Notes: generated by a model not told the origin, from the letters alone. A stretch of DNA of 30,375 nucleotides from Hellea sp964576765 (GCA_964576765.1 CAZNWH010000015.1:1-30375), one strand, 5' to 3'; counted from the first letter of the stretch, positions 8,270-17,515 are shown. Numbers and translations: made by a program.

Positions 8270-9127
8270 TTAATGAACAGGCCAAGCCTCACGGCTCTCT
8301 AAAACTTCAACCTTATCCCCTTGGCTTATTTGCCCCTTATTTCGCGGGATAGCATTCATGCCAAACAAAAGACCTTTAAGGCGTTTATCCGCCGAACGGC
8401 GCAAATGAGTTAGCGCCTGCAAGGTGATGTCCCCACGGCTCTCTCCGCTCATGGGATCAAGCGTAGTCATAATGCAGCGTGTACAAGGCTTAACACAGTC
8501 AATCATAACATCCCCGATTTTGATACGTGCCCAACTATCCTCACCCCATGGCTGCGCGCCGTCGATAACGATATTAGGCCGAAAGCGCGACATTGGCACA
8601 TCATCCTCGCCTTGGTCTTTCACATAATCATTAAGTGCGTTCAAAGACTGGCGCGTCGTAATCAAAATAGGGTAACCATCCGCGAAACTGACATCAAAAG
8701 GCGCGTCTCGTTCCTCTGTTTCACGGCGGCGTATGGCGCCTGACAGGCTAGCCAACCTAAACGCCCCGCCAAGATATCGCGAAAGCCAGTCATTAATTGT
8801 ATCTTGATAGACTGCAGCCTCGAACTCATCTTTCCAAACCGATATTGGCATCATCACAGTAGGAGCGTTTAAATCCAGACGATAATCATTGCCGTCATAA
8901 GAGAGTAAGAGCTTACCTTTTGAAGGAACAGCTTTCAGTCGCGCAAGTTGCGGGTGAGTTCGCTGAGAAATAAACCTCTTAGCAGTCGTTTCATCCTCGT
9001 CTGGTGTGTCTTGGACTATCACCCATCGCCGATCATATTGAAGCCCCAATGGATCAATAATCGAGGTTTCCACATCAATCACACGGCCTGACTTTACTGG
9101 ATAGGTATGAAGAGATGAAACGTGCAT
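8270..9127 (-). CDS. MOSC domain protein (YcbX/mARC-like)
   Basis: The 285-residue protein opens with the MOSC N-terminal beta-barrel (VSSLHTYPVKSGR, then GLQYDRRWVIVQD) and continues into a MOSC domain with RFRPNIVIDG, WARIKIGDVMID and the Cys215-Thr-Arg-Cys218 segment (VKPCTRCIMTTLDP). In mARC/YcbX proteins a conserved cysteine in this segment coordinates the molybdenum of the cofactor, and the enzymes reduce N-hydroxylated compounds. There is no C-terminal ferredoxin domain as in E. coli YcbX, so a separate electron donor would be needed. It is the last gene of a six-gene minus-strand operon, 15 bp after apt. A direct functional link to its operon partners is not evident. Confidence 0.88.
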   Translation of the reverse strand: MHVSSLHTYPVKSGRVIDVETSIIDPLGLQYDRRWVIVQDTPDEDETTAKRFISQRTHPQLARLKAVPSKGKLLLSYDGNDYRLDLNAPTVMMPISVWKDEFEAAVYQDTINDWLSRYLGGAFRLASLSGAIRRRETEERDAPFDVSFADGYPILITTRQSLNALNDYVKDQGEDDVPMSRFRPNIVIDGAQPWGEDSWARIKIGDVMIDCVKPCTRCIMTTLDPMSGESRGDITLQALTHLRRSADKRLKGLLFGMNAIPRNKGQISQGDKVEVLESREAWPVH

Positions 9128-9142
9128 ATGGATTTTAAAAGT

Positions 9143-9670
9143 CTAATGCCCTTCATAAGCGACTAGAGCAGTCACAGGTACGCCCATATCTGTAATCCGC
9201 TTAAGCCCGCCAAGGTCTGGTAAATCGACCACGAAAGCTGCGCCGACAATCTCCGCGCCTGTTTTCTGAATGAGCTTTATCGCAGCTTCGGCGGTACCGC
9301 CTGTTGCGATCAAATCATCAACCACCAAAACACGTTCTCCTTTACGGATTGAATCGGCATGAATTTCGATCGTATCCTGCCCATATTCAAGTTGATAGTC
9401 TTGCTCATAAGTATCAAAAGGTAGTTTACCTTTTTTACGAATAGGGACAAAACCAGCGCCAAGTTCGTAGGCGACTGCAGTGCCAAAAATAAACCCTCGC
9501 GCTTCGATACCGGCGACATTATCAATATTCATGTTTGTATAAGGCGCAGCTAATTCGGCTATGGACTGCGCCAGAGCCGTTTTATTTGTCAGCAAAGTCG
9601 TGATATCCCGATACATAATTCCGGGTTTAGGGAAATCGGGAATGGTGCGGATGGCGTCTTTTAAGTTCAT
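9143..9670 (-). CDS. apt: Adenine phosphoribosyltransferase
   Basis: The 175-residue enzyme salvages adenine to AMP using PRPP. The type I phosphoribosyltransferase PRPP-binding loop is intact as VLVVDDLIATGGTAEAA (about residues 115-131). The N-terminal IPDFPKPGIMYRDITTLL segment and the IEARGFIFGTAVAYELGAGF stretch are characteristic of Apt. Length is typical. Its ATG overlaps the upstream GST stop codon in an ATGA arrangement (9667-9670), so the two are probably translationally coupled. Confidence 0.96.
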   Translation of the reverse strand: MNLKDAIRTIPDFPKPGIMYRDITTLLTNKTALAQSIAELAAPYTNMNIDNVAGIEARGFIFGTAVAYELGAGFVPIRKKGKLPFDTYEQDYQLEYGQDTIEIHADSIRKGERVLVVDDLIATGGTAEAAIKLIQKTGAEIVGAAFVVDLPDLGGLKRITDMGVPVTALVAYEGH

Positions 9671-10311
9671 TGATTTACCTTATCAGTGTCGGGCAGGATA
9701 TGAGTCTCGGTAAAGGCCATAGCCTCCCAATCTTGAAAATCGGGGTCAGCCATAAGTTCTGAGATATAAGTATCCGAGCGCGCCGTACGCGGCAGGTCAT
9801 AGCTGGCAAAGCGCGTCGCCGCGGGCGTATAAAAAGCGTCAGCAATAGTCCAGTCATTGAACAAAAACGGTCCATCATGGCGTGATAGCAGATCATCCCA
9901 GAGCTCGACCATCTGCGCTGCATCATCCAAACAGCTTTGTGGAACAGGTTTTGACGTACGACGGCGCAAATTCATCGGCGCTTCTCGTCGGATATGCTCA
10001 AATCCTTCATGCATAAGCTTGGTTACGCGGACGGCCTCGGCTTTATCCCTCTTATCTTTGGGCCAGAGATTGGGCACCGCTTTGGCGCAAAACTCTGATA
10101 TAGCCAAACTATCGGGTAAGTTATCTCCATTAATGTTGAGCACTGGTACCGTGCCCGCATCCGTTAGGGCCAGCAGCTTGTCCTTATATCCGGGAATATC
10201 TAGATCGATGACTTCTTCAATGAAGGGCAATTCTGCTTTTTTCAAAACCAGCCATGGCCGTAAGGACCAAGAGGAATAGTTATAATTTCCAATATAGAGT
10301 TTGAGTGACAT
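9667..10311 (-). CDS. Glutathione S-transferase family protein
   Basis: The 214-residue protein has an N-terminal thioredoxin-fold domain with YSSWSLRPWLVL at residues 12-23, where Ser13 or Ser14 is the likely glutathione-activating residue. The cis-proline motif GTVPVL and the glutathione-binding LPDSLAISEF (the Ser of D-S-L-A-I) follow. The C-terminal helical domain contains FNDWTIADAFYTPAATR, the usual N-capping region. It could conjugate or isomerise electrophiles, but the substrate cannot be deduced. It lies 3 bp after the cca stop and overlaps apt by 4 bp. Confidence 0.9.
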   Translation of the reverse strand: MSLKLYIGNYNYSSWSLRPWLVLKKAELPFIEEVIDLDIPGYKDKLLALTDAGTVPVLNINGDNLPDSLAISEFCAKAVPNLWPKDKRDKAEAVRVTKLMHEGFEHIRREAPMNLRRRTSKPVPQSCLDDAAQMVELWDDLLSRHDGPFLFNDWTIADAFYTPAATRFASYDLPRTARSDTYISELMADPDFQDWEAMAFTETHILPDTDKVNQ

Positions 10312-10314
10312 AAT

Positions 10315-11544
10315 TTACCTATTGATCAGCTTGAGCGCCATAAGCAGCTTTTCACGATCAGCCGTAAAGCCGCTTCTGACCCACAATGCCTTTAAAGCTT
10401 CCAAAACTTTACCCATTTGCGGCCCCGATTCCACGCCAGCCGCTTTCATATCTTCACCGCTAAGCGGAAACTTAGGCGGCGTCCACTCTCTAGCCAGCCT
10501 TACAAGGTTCATCCAACGTGACCTAATGATCGTGTCTTCCTCACCTGCTGCGCGAATGCAAGCCCGGTCCATGGCGATTTGTTTGCCCGCAAAATAGATC
10601 GCTCTAAGCTTTTCTCTCTCATCTGCGTTTGGGTCTAATGACGTTGCATTGTCCGCCCAGCCTCGCAGCCTTTGGGTTTCTTTATTACTCATCTTAAGCC
10701 GTTTACACAGTAAAGCCATTTGTAAGGGCTCGCGCGCGCTCATCGCCATTAATCTTAAAAGTGGATCTGGAGTGAGTGACTCACTCTGCTCTAAAGCGAC
10801 CATGCGAGATAAACCTTCGACGTTACTAGCCTCAGGTAAAACGGCCTCCAATATTTCATTGGTCAGCATAATATGAACGGCCCGAGATGGGTCAGGGGCT
10901 AAGAGAATTTTTTTTAGTTCAGACCATATGCGCTCGACTGAGAGTTTTTTGAGACCACGTCGATTTTCACGGCAGGCTTTTAACGCGCTAGCATCGACTT
11001 TAGTCTTGCCACCATACCAGGCCAAGAAACGGAAGTAACGCAGAATTCGTAAATAATCTTCCTGCACGCGCATGTCCGCATCCCCCACAAAGCGGAATTT
11101 CATAACCTTTAAATCATCCAAACCTTGCCCCGTCGGATCATAAATAGTCCCGTCAATATCTGCGTAAAGTGCGTTTATCGTCAGGTCGCGGCGCTGCGCA
11201 TCTTCGACCCAATCCTGGGTAAAGGCAACAACGGCGCGACGGCCATCCGTTTCAACATCTTTACGTAAAGATGTGATTTCAAAAGGTTTTCTTTCGATTA
11301 CCGCCGTGACAGTCCCATGCGCTATGCCTGTTGGGACATATTTTATTTTATGGGCTTTCAAAGCGGCTTCAACCGCTTGTGGTTCCAATGTTGTGGCCAA
11401 GTCAATATCGCCTATCGCGGCCCCCATAAGAGCATTGCGAACGCAGCCTCCTACAAAACGCAGACTCCCTTTTGGGAAGGCGTCAAACAAAGCCGTAATA
11501 TCAGGTTGACACATCCAGTCATGGGTTTCGGGTTCAAGTTTCAT
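10315..11544 (-). CDS. cca: CCA tRNA nucleotidyltransferase (class II polymerase family)
   Basis: The 409-residue protein has the class II nucleotidyltransferase head motif RFVGGCVRNALMGAAIGDID, with the catalytic Asp-x-Asp of GDIDLAT. Further motifs are RRDLTINALYADIDG and DPTGQGLDDLK (motif C region), EDYLRILRYFRF, and SVERIWSELKKIL (motif E/neck). No HD domain is obvious at the C-terminus, as in alphaproteobacterial enzymes. It adds or repairs the 3'-CCA end of tRNAs; poly(A) polymerase activity is an alternative for this superfamily but less likely with this context. It is 41 bp downstream of the NUDIX gene, and the order DUF1285-NUDIX-CCA is a recurring alphaproteobacterial arrangement. 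Confidence 0.92.
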   Translation of the reverse strand: MKLEPETHDWMCQPDITALFDAFPKGSLRFVGGCVRNALMGAAIGDIDLATTLEPQAVEAALKAHKIKYVPTGIAHGTVTAVIERKPFEITSLRKDVETDGRRAVVAFTQDWVEDAQRRDLTINALYADIDGTIYDPTGQGLDDLKVMKFRFVGDADMRVQEDYLRILRYFRFLAWYGGKTKVDASALKACRENRRGLKKLSVERIWSELKKILLAPDPSRAVHIMLTNEILEAVLPEASNVEGLSRMVALEQSESLTPDPLLRLMAMSAREPLQMALLCKRLKMSNKETQRLRGWADNATSLDPNADEREKLRAIYFAGKQIAMDRACIRAAGEEDTIIRSRWMNLVRLAREWTPPKFPLSGEDMKAAGVESGPQMGKVLEALKALWVRSGFTADREKLLMALKLINR

Positions 11545-11585
11545 AATGCGTCTCTAACCCCATGAGCAAAAACGTCTAGCTTATT

Positions 11586-12203
11586 TTAATAATCCGTTTC
11601 AAAAATTCCCAGATAAGTCCGTTGGTAAAGACGGTACATCGTCATGGCTGTCATGCCCCAAATATTACGGTGAGTTCCATCAGAGCTTTTATAAGGCATG
11701 TCATAAAGACGATGATCTTTCCCTGCAAAAAAAACGTCACGCGGCATATGATTATCAGGGTTCATTATAAAACTCAACGGAACTTCGAAGACATCAGCGA
11801 CTTCACGTGGGTCGGCTGTGATTTTGGCTGATGAATCAACAACACCCACAAAGGGCGTTACGCGATATGCGCTCACTGCGCTAAAGGACGGCAAACGCCC
11901 TATTACGCTTATCGCCTTTGCTGTCAGACCGACTTCTTCTTCCGTTTCGCGTAAGGCTGCCTGAAGCGCCGTTTCGCCTGCTTCTCGCTTTCCCCCAGGA
12001 AAGGCAATCTGACCTGCATGAGTTGGCATGGTTTGTGGGCGTTGGGTAAGTATGACTTGCCACTCATCTCGCAGCACTAAAGGCATCAAGACTGACGCCT
12101 CGCGCTGTCCTTTGTGTCTTACTTCATCGGTCCCATCCGCAATCTCGACTGGTAACAAGACCGAAATAGTTTTGGAAATAATAGGATCAGAATCAAAAGA
12201 CAT
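11586..12203 (-). CDS. NUDIX hydrolase, CoA pyrophosphatase type (NudL-like)
   Basis: The 205-residue protein has a complete 23-residue Nudix box at 71-93, beginning GKREAGE and ending RETEEEVGL (GX5EX7REUXEEXGU satisfied). The preceding LPLVLRDEWQVILTQR-like segment and the motif RPQTMPTHAGQIAFPGG match the UPF0035 signature of CoA pyrophosphatases, which hydrolyse CoA and its derivatives to phosphopantetheine and 3',5'-ADP. The start codon lies only 6 bp from the DUF1285 stop, so the genes are co-transcribed. Confidence 0.93.
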   Translation of the reverse strand: MSFDSDPIISKTISVLLPVEIADGTDEVRHKGQREASVLMPLVLRDEWQVILTQRPQTMPTHAGQIAFPGGKREAGETALQAALRETEEEVGLTAKAISVIGRLPSFSAVSAYRVTPFVGVVDSSAKITADPREVADVFEVPLSFIMNPDNHMPRDVFFAGKDHRLYDMPYKSSDGTHRNIWGMTAMTMYRLYQRTYLGIFETDY

Positions 12204-12209
12204 AATTGT

Positions 12210-12809
12210 CTATATTTCATGCGCGCCCACAGGGCCTAGCGGAAAGAAGGTGCCAGCTGCATAAATTCCCAATTGCTTGCCTCTATCAGTTTCGATTTCA
12301 ACAGCATTTTCGACTAGTTCATAAAAAACAGGGCGAGACATGGCGGCTTCGAGCCGTCCGCGGACCGTAACAAACGGCATAGGCTCCAAGGTCTCAGGGT
12401 GAGTTTCCACACGGATAGGGTTATCAGGCCCAGCCTCGACAACATCATCAAGGTTCGTTGTAAAGAATAAACGTTGGCTTTCTCCCTCACCTTCAATATC
12501 AACGCGAATACCTATAAAATGTCCGCGCTCAACCTGAATACCTATTTTTTCCACCGGTGTAACGAGATAAGTTCGTCCATCTTCATCCTTACGCAATATA
12601 GAGGCAAATAAACCCACCAAGCCTTTGCGTGTAATCCGCCCGCCATCATGCCACCAAGAACCGTCGGACTTGATAACCATATCCATTTCGCCGCAATAAT
12701 CAGGATTCCATTTCTCAACAGGACGCTCCCCATCTTCTGTATCTTGAAGCGCTTTCATAAGATCCTGCAGAGAGAACTGCGGCTTACTGCCATTTAACTT
12801 ATTTTCCAT
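12210..12809 (-). CDS. DUF1285 domain protein
   Basis: The 199-residue protein matches DUF1285 throughout. Characteristic parts are WNPDYCGEMDMVIKSDGSWW, ITRKGLVGLFASILRKDEDG, YLVTPVEKIGIQVE and the C-terminal GIYAAGTFFPLGP. It has no signal peptide or membrane segment and is predicted to be a soluble beta-rich protein; a structure is known for the family but no activity is established. It is the first gene of the six-gene minus-strand operon, and the 91-bp region to the divergent MoxR gene must hold promoters for both operons. The ribosome binding site is weak (AGAAAG). Confidence 0.9.
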   Translation of the reverse strand: MENKLNGSKPQFSLQDLMKALQDTEDGERPVEKWNPDYCGEMDMVIKSDGSWWHDGGRITRKGLVGLFASILRKDEDGRTYLVTPVEKIGIQVERGHFIGIRVDIEGEGESQRLFFTTNLDDVVEAGPDNPIRVETHPETLEPMPFVTVRGRLEAAMSRPVFYELVENAVEIETDRGKQLGIYAAGTFFPLGPVGAHEI

Positions 12810-12900
12810 GGACTTTCTTTTACGCTTATCCCATCCTTTTTCCTAGGGCCTGATTTGGCCATAATTAAACACTACAAACGGCTTTAACGGATTGAATAAT
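12810..12900. promoter_or_regulatory. Divergent promoter region between the DUF1285 and MoxR operons
   Basis: This 91-bp AT-rich gap separates two long divergent operons (six genes leftward, four rightward), so both promoters must lie here or overlap the first codons. I could not pick a convincing -35/-10 pair in either direction, and I see no CtrA-type TTAA-N7-TTAA box. Confidence 0.4.
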
Positions 12901-13905
12901 ATGTCTCTTCAAACTCCCATCCAGGTTTCAGCAAATATTGAAAAGGCCGCGGGCAAAGCCTCTGAGCAATTACAAAAGGCCAAACAAGGTATTGGCACCG
13001 TTATTTTGGGTCAAGCGAAGGTTATTGATTTGTCTATGGCGGCGATCTTATCGGGCGGTCATGCGCTGCTTGTCGGGGTTCCGGGATTAGCCAAAACATT
13101 GCTAGTTGAGACTTTGGGGACTGTCATGGGACTTGACGGTAAGCGTATTCAATTTACGCCCGACCTTATGCCCGCCGATATTGTCGGCTCAGAAGTGTTA
13201 GAAGAAACAGCCAAAGGCAAGCGCAGCTTTCGTTTTATTCAAGGACCTGTCTTTTGCCAGCTTTTAATGGCCGATGAAATCAACCGGGCCTCACCGCGGA
13301 CACAATCCGCCCTGCTTCAAGCTATGCAGGAACGCTTTGTGACCGTTGCGGGCGTACGTCATAATTTACCCGCGCCGTTTCATGTGCTCGCTACGCAAAA
13401 TCCGATTGAACAAGAAGGGACTTATCCCCTCCCCGAAGCGCAGCTTGACCGCTTTCTATTCCAAATTGATGTCGGCTTTCCCGATTTAGGCACCGAGAAA
13501 GATATTCTGATCGCAACAACCGGGGCAACAGATGCTACAGCCAAAAAAGTTCTCACCCCAAAGCAGCTTATCGATATGCAAAAACTTGTGCGAAAATTAC
13601 CTGTCGGTGAAAAAGTTGTTGATGCCATCTTAACATTGGTTCGGAATGCCAGACCGGATCAATCCGCCTTATCCGATATACAAGAGACTGTAGCTTGGGG
13701 CCCTGGTCCGCGCGCCGGACAAGCCTTGATGCTAGCTACGCGGGCCAAGGCTTTGATGGAAGGCCGTCTTTCACCCTCGATTGATGATGTGCTTGATCTT
13801 GCTAAACCCGTCCTACAGCACCGTATGGCACTGACCTTCGCAGCCCGGGCTGATGGAAAATCAATCACACAAACCATCACCAAGTTGAAAGAAAGCATCG
13901 CATAG
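12901..13905 (+). CDS. MoxR family AAA+ ATPase
   Basis: The 334-residue ATPase shows Walker A GVPGLAKT near residues 59-66, Walker B LLMADEINRA near 121-130, sensor-1 context FHVLATQNPIEQEGTYPLPEAQLDRF, and the DUF58-associated C-terminal lid with VAWGPGPRAGQALMLATRAKAL. This is the MoxR/RavA branch of helix-2-insert AAA+ proteins, which act as chaperones for VWA-domain partners. I use the ATG at 12901 rather than the TTG at 12892; the upstream ribosome binding site is poor for either. The three following genes (DUF58, DUF4159, VWA membrane protein) are 8 bp away or overlapping, so the ATPase is expected to act on them. Confidence 0.94.
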   Translation: MSLQTPIQVSANIEKAAGKASEQLQKAKQGIGTVILGQAKVIDLSMAAILSGGHALLVGVPGLAKTLLVETLGTVMGLDGKRIQFTPDLMPADIVGSEVLEETAKGKRSFRFIQGPVFCQLLMADEINRASPRTQSALLQAMQERFVTVAGVRHNLPAPFHVLATQNPIEQEGTYPLPEAQLDRFLFQIDVGFPDLGTEKDILIATTGATDATAKKVLTPKQLIDMQKLVRKLPVGEKVVDAILTLVRNARPDQSALSDIQETVAWGPGPRAGQALMLATRAKALMEGRLSPSIDDVLDLAKPVLQHRMALTFAARADGKSITQTITKLKESIA

Positions 13906-13913
13906 ACCACCCT

Positions 13914-14801
13914 ATGGCTACCACTGCGCCCAATCCGGTAGATCTTCGCCGCCGCGCCGAAAACCTCGCCGCGGGTTATCCTGCCCTATTAGCTGAGGCT
14001 GAACGCGTGGCAGCCGTTGTCGCGCAAGGCGTTCATGGCCGCCGCCGCCCCGGACAAGGCGAAACCTTTTGGCAATATCGAAATTACCACCCCTCTGACG
14101 CTGCCAATCAAATTGACTGGAGACGCTCAGCCAGAGGTGATCAAGTTTATATCCGAGAAAATGAATGGGAAGCCGCCAATACGGTCTATTTTTGGCGTGA
14201 TGGTTCTGATGGCATGAGATGGCAGTCCTCAAAAAAACACCCGACCAAACAAGACCGCGCAACAGTTCTCTCTATGGCGCTTGCTTCGCTATTAATGCGA
14301 GCCGGTGAGCGTTGCTCGGTTATGGGTGAGTCTGAACGCCCCAGATCGGGGCGTGTTGGGTTAGAACGTATTTCGCGGCGTTTAGCCTTTTCAAAAGGGC
14401 CAGCCCTTAATCTGGAAGGAGATATCCCTGCTCATGCCCGTCTTGTAATTGCGTCAGATTTTCTCGAATCTCCAGAGATCTGGCGAAAGCGTATATCTCG
14501 CCTCTCCGGACGGCCTGCTAAAGGTGTCTTATTGCACATTATTGATCCCGCAGAGCGCGAGTTTCCATTTCGCGGACGGGTTCAGCTTCGGGTTCCGGGC
14601 CTGTCAAAATTAGAACCCATATTAGTGGGCCGCGCTGAACGCGCCCAAGAAATCTATAAAGCTAAATTTACGGCCCATTGCGAAGCTTTAGACAGCACGG
14701 CTAACCGTCTGGGTTGGCCCATAGTGCGACATTATACAGACAAACCTGCCAATACGGCGCTCACAGCTCTTTATAGTGCAATGGCAGGGAGCACACTTTG
14801 A
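13914..14801 (+). CDS. DUF58 domain protein (degenerate VWA fold)
   Basis: The 295-residue soluble protein carries the DUF58 signature NYHPSDAANQIDWRRSARGD, followed by VYIRENEWEAANTVYFW. The VWA metal site reads Asp96-Gly-Ser98-Asp-Gly100, so the last serine of DxSxS is glycine and metal binding is doubtful. The rest (ARLVIASDFLESPEIWRK, KGVLLHIIDPAEREFPF) fits the VWA Rossmann-like core. DUF58 proteins are the standard partner of MoxR ATPases. The gene is 8 bp after the MoxR stop. Its TGA overlaps the TTG start of the next gene by 4 bp (14798-14801), indicating coupled translation. Confidence 0.92.
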   Translation: MATTAPNPVDLRRRAENLAAGYPALLAEAERVAAVVAQGVHGRRRPGQGETFWQYRNYHPSDAANQIDWRRSARGDQVYIRENEWEAANTVYFWRDGSDGMRWQSSKKHPTKQDRATVLSMALASLLMRAGERCSVMGESERPRSGRVGLERISRRLAFSKGPALNLEGDIPAHARLVIASDFLESPEIWRKRISRLSGRPAKGVLLHIIDPAEREFPFRGRVQLRVPGLSKLEPILVGRAERAQEIYKAKFTAHCEALDSTANRLGWPIVRHYTDKPANTALTALYSAMAGSTL

Positions 14802-17515
14802 CACTCGGCCCTATAACATTTTTGACGCCTGTGGTTTTATTGGGGCTACTGCTCTTACCCATCATCTGGTGGGTATTACGGGTCACGCCGCCATCCCCTA
14901 AAAAAGAAACATTCCCGCCGTTACGGATTTTAAAAGATGTCGTTACTGAGGAAGAAACACCGGATTCAACCCCTTTATGGTTGCTCCTGTTTCGTCTCTT
15001 ATTAGGTGCAATTATCGCCATCGCCTTAGCTCGTCCGATTTTGCAACAAAATGAAGGCATTACAACGCGGCCTCTAACCTTAATAATAGATGATGGTTGG
15101 GACGCTGCACCAAATTGGACGAATGTCATGCGCGAAGCAGAAGCCAAAATCGCCGATGCCCGCCGTAAAAATGTCGATGTCCTATTACTCACAACAACAG
15201 CATCTAAATTAGAGCCTAAATTTGTCCCGGCGTCAGACGCGATGCGCACAGTAAAAGCATTACGCCCCAAAGCCTTGCCCGCTGAGCGCGCTCAAGCGGC
15301 CACACGTCTGAAAGGCGTTGATATTTCCAAAAGTGATGCCATCTGGCTTTCTTCTGGGGTAGATTTTGGCAATACGGTTCCCCTTAGTGACATCCTAAAA
15401 ACAGCGAGCAAAACAACACGGCTTGACCCCATAGGGGAGACAAGCATTGTGATGCCTGGAGAGGTTCGCGAAACACCTGACGGGTTTAAGTCCGTTTGGC
15501 ACCGTACGAATATAGCAAGCCTTAGAACAATTGAAATTATAGCCAGTGGAAAAAATGGCCGTGTTATAGGACGCTCGGATATTAGCTTCCCACCGGGAGC
15601 GACCCGTGCCGAAGCCGAATTTACATTGCCCAATGAATTACGCTCGCGTGTCAGCGCTTTACGCGCCAATGGAATAAGCTCTGCGGGCGCGGTAAAATTA
15701 CTTGATGATAGCTGGGGCCGTCCCTTAATCGGGATTGTATCCCCTGCCAAAGACATTGCCAGCCCTCTATTGTCAGAACCATTTTACGCGAAAACGGCTC
15801 TAACGCCTTATGCGGATATATTTGAAGGTCAAATACAAGACCTGCTACCGCTCTCTCCTAGTATTATCATAATGCCAGATGTCGCGCGCACAATTAATGA
15901 TGATGTAAAAGACTATGTCGAAACGGGTGGATTGTTACTGCGTTTTGCCGGAGAGAAGTTAGCGGAACGCCCTGACGAGCTTTTACCTGTTGCGCTACGC
16001 TCTGGCGGGCGGGCATTAGGTGGGGCGCTCACATGGGAAGACCCGCAACGCTTGGCTGAATTTGCAACAGAAAGCCCTTTCTTTGGACTAACTATTCCGG
16101 AGGAAGTCACCGTCAAACGCCAAGTCATGGCTGAACCCGGCATTGAAACCGATACTAAAACATGGGCGCGGCTCGAAGATGGTTCACCGATTGTTACAGC
16201 CTCCCCTCTGGGCTTAGGACGTATTGTACTCTTTCACGTCACAGCTGGACCTGAATGGTCTAATTTACCCATCGGCGGTCTCTATGTTGATATGCTTCGA
16301 CGTATATTGCCCCTATCGCGTTCAACACCGTCCCAAAGTCAAGATAGTACAGGCGATTGGGTTGCCGAGCGCGTTTTAAACGGATTTGGCCGCTTAGAAA
16401 CTCCGCCTATTGAAGCTGCGAGTATTGCAAATACTGATTTTACCTCCACGACAATTTCAGCGCAGCATTTACCCGGTCTTTATAGACAAGGTGCGCGTCG
16501 GCAGGCCTTGAACACAATCTCAAATCCTGAAAAGCTAAAAGCAATAGGAAATCAATCCGGCATTAAAACATCAAATTACGGGTTAACTAAAGATCGAACC
16601 ATTGGTGGAATACTCTTAGGTATTGCTTTATTTATGCTTGTCCTTGATGCCATATTCTCTCTTATGTCATCGGGCCGCCTCTCTTATCTGAAGCCAAAAT
16701 TCGGCAAGAGACTAGCTAGCGTGTTCATCGCCTCAGCATTCATCCTACCAAGCGAGAGTTTTGCCCAAGATAAGAACCTTGACGCCGCAACGGCGTTGCA
16801 TCTGGGCTTTATAAAAACCGGAGATAACCGCCTTGACCGTATAAGCGAAGCTGGGCTTGCAAGTCTCGCGCGGCAATTAACAATCCGTACCACAATTGAA
16901 CCTGCAGGTGCCAAAGGCGTAAATCCTGAAATTGATGATTTGGTTTTTTATCCGTTCCTATATTGGCCTGTGTCTCGTAATGCCCAGCCTTTATCTGACA
17001 AAGCCAGCGCTAAGCTCAACGCTTATATGGCCGGAGGGGGAACTTTGGTGCTCGACACTCAAGATGAAGGGGATCGTGTGCTTCGCGGGTCAGAACCTCA
17101 TCCCGGCCTTACGGTTTTAAGTGAAAATCTGGATATTCCCGCCTTGACCAAAGCACCTGAAGATCACGTTATGACAAAGTCATTTTATCTCCTCCAAAGC
17201 TTTCCTGGCCGCTGGGCAAATGGAGATGTTTGGGTCGACCGTGATATCAACGGAACGGCCAGAGATGGTGTTAGTTCTGTTATTTTGACAAGTAATGATT
17301 GGTCAGCGGGCTGGGCGATTGATGAGGATGGAAACGAATTGACAGAGTTAGAAAAAGATATTCCACGTCAAAGAGAAATGTCCATTCGTAGCGGGGTCAA
17401 TCTAGCCATGTATGCGCTTTCAGGTAATTATAAATCAGATCAAGTTCATGCAGCAGCTCTCATTGAACGCCTTGGCAAGCAAAAGCGCAAGCCGCGTGAT
17501 TTGGACAAAGAGTGA
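14798..17515 (+). CDS. BatA/DUF4159 domain membrane protein
   Basis: The 905-residue inner-membrane protein starts at a TTG. This start is supported by AGGGAG about 6 nt upstream, the TTGA overlap with the DUF58 stop, and the expected N-terminal pattern LGPITFLTPVVLLGLLLLPI. It has a BatA-type N-terminus with two membrane segments (about 4-27 and 60-78) and a very degenerate VWA core (Asp98-Asp-Gly where DxSxS would be). A glutamine-amidotransferase-like region with VKDYVETGGLLLRFAGEKL follows, then a third membrane segment near 600-622. Around residues 638-657 is a hydrophobic stretch ending PSESFAQDK that looks like an internal signal peptide. The periplasmic DUF4159 domain follows (TALHLGFIKTGDN, YPFLYWPVS, YMAGGGTLVLDTQDEGD). 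The role is inferred: a membrane partner of the MoxR ATPase. Confidence 0.9.
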   Translation: MTLGPITFLTPVVLLGLLLLPIIWWVLRVTPPSPKKETFPPLRILKDVVTEEETPDSTPLWLLLFRLLLGAIIAIALARPILQQNEGITTRPLTLIIDDGWDAAPNWTNVMREAEAKIADARRKNVDVLLLTTTASKLEPKFVPASDAMRTVKALRPKALPAERAQAATRLKGVDISKSDAIWLSSGVDFGNTVPLSDILKTASKTTRLDPIGETSIVMPGEVRETPDGFKSVWHRTNIASLRTIEIIASGKNGRVIGRSDISFPPGATRAEAEFTLPNELRSRVSALRANGISSAGAVKLLDDSWGRPLIGIVSPAKDIASPLLSEPFYAKTALTPYADIFEGQIQDLLPLSPSIIIMPDVARTINDDVKDYVETGGLLLRFAGEKLAERPDELLPVALRSGGRALGGALTWEDPQRLAEFATESPFFGLTIPEEVTVKRQVMAEPGIETDTKTWARLEDGSPIVTASPLGLGRIVLFHVTAGPEWSNLPIGGLYVDMLRRILPLSRSTPSQSQDSTGDWVAERVLNGFGRLETPPIEAASIANTDFTSTTISAQHLPGLYRQGARRQALNTISNPEKLKAIGNQSGIKTSNYGLTKDRTIGGILLGIALFMLVLDAIFSLMSSGRLSYLKPKFGKRLASVFIASAFILPSESFAQDKNLDAATALHLGFIKTGDNRLDRISEAGLASLARQLTIRTTIEPAGAKGVNPEIDDLVFYPFLYWPVSRNAQPLSDKASAKLNAYMAGGGTLVLDTQDEGDRVLRGSEPHPGLTVLSENLDIPALTKAPEDHVMTKSFYLLQSFPGRWANGDVWVDRDINGTARDGVSSVILTSNDWSAGWAIDEDGNELTELEKDIPRQREMSIRSGVNLAMYALSGNYKSDQVHAAALIERLGKQKRKPRDLDKE

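Noticed and set aside
14761..15756. Antisense frames of 150-170 codons opposite the DUF58/DUF4159 genes
   Set aside because: Composition is Ser/Arg-rich as expected of a shadow frame, and the sense genes have clear domains and tight spacing.
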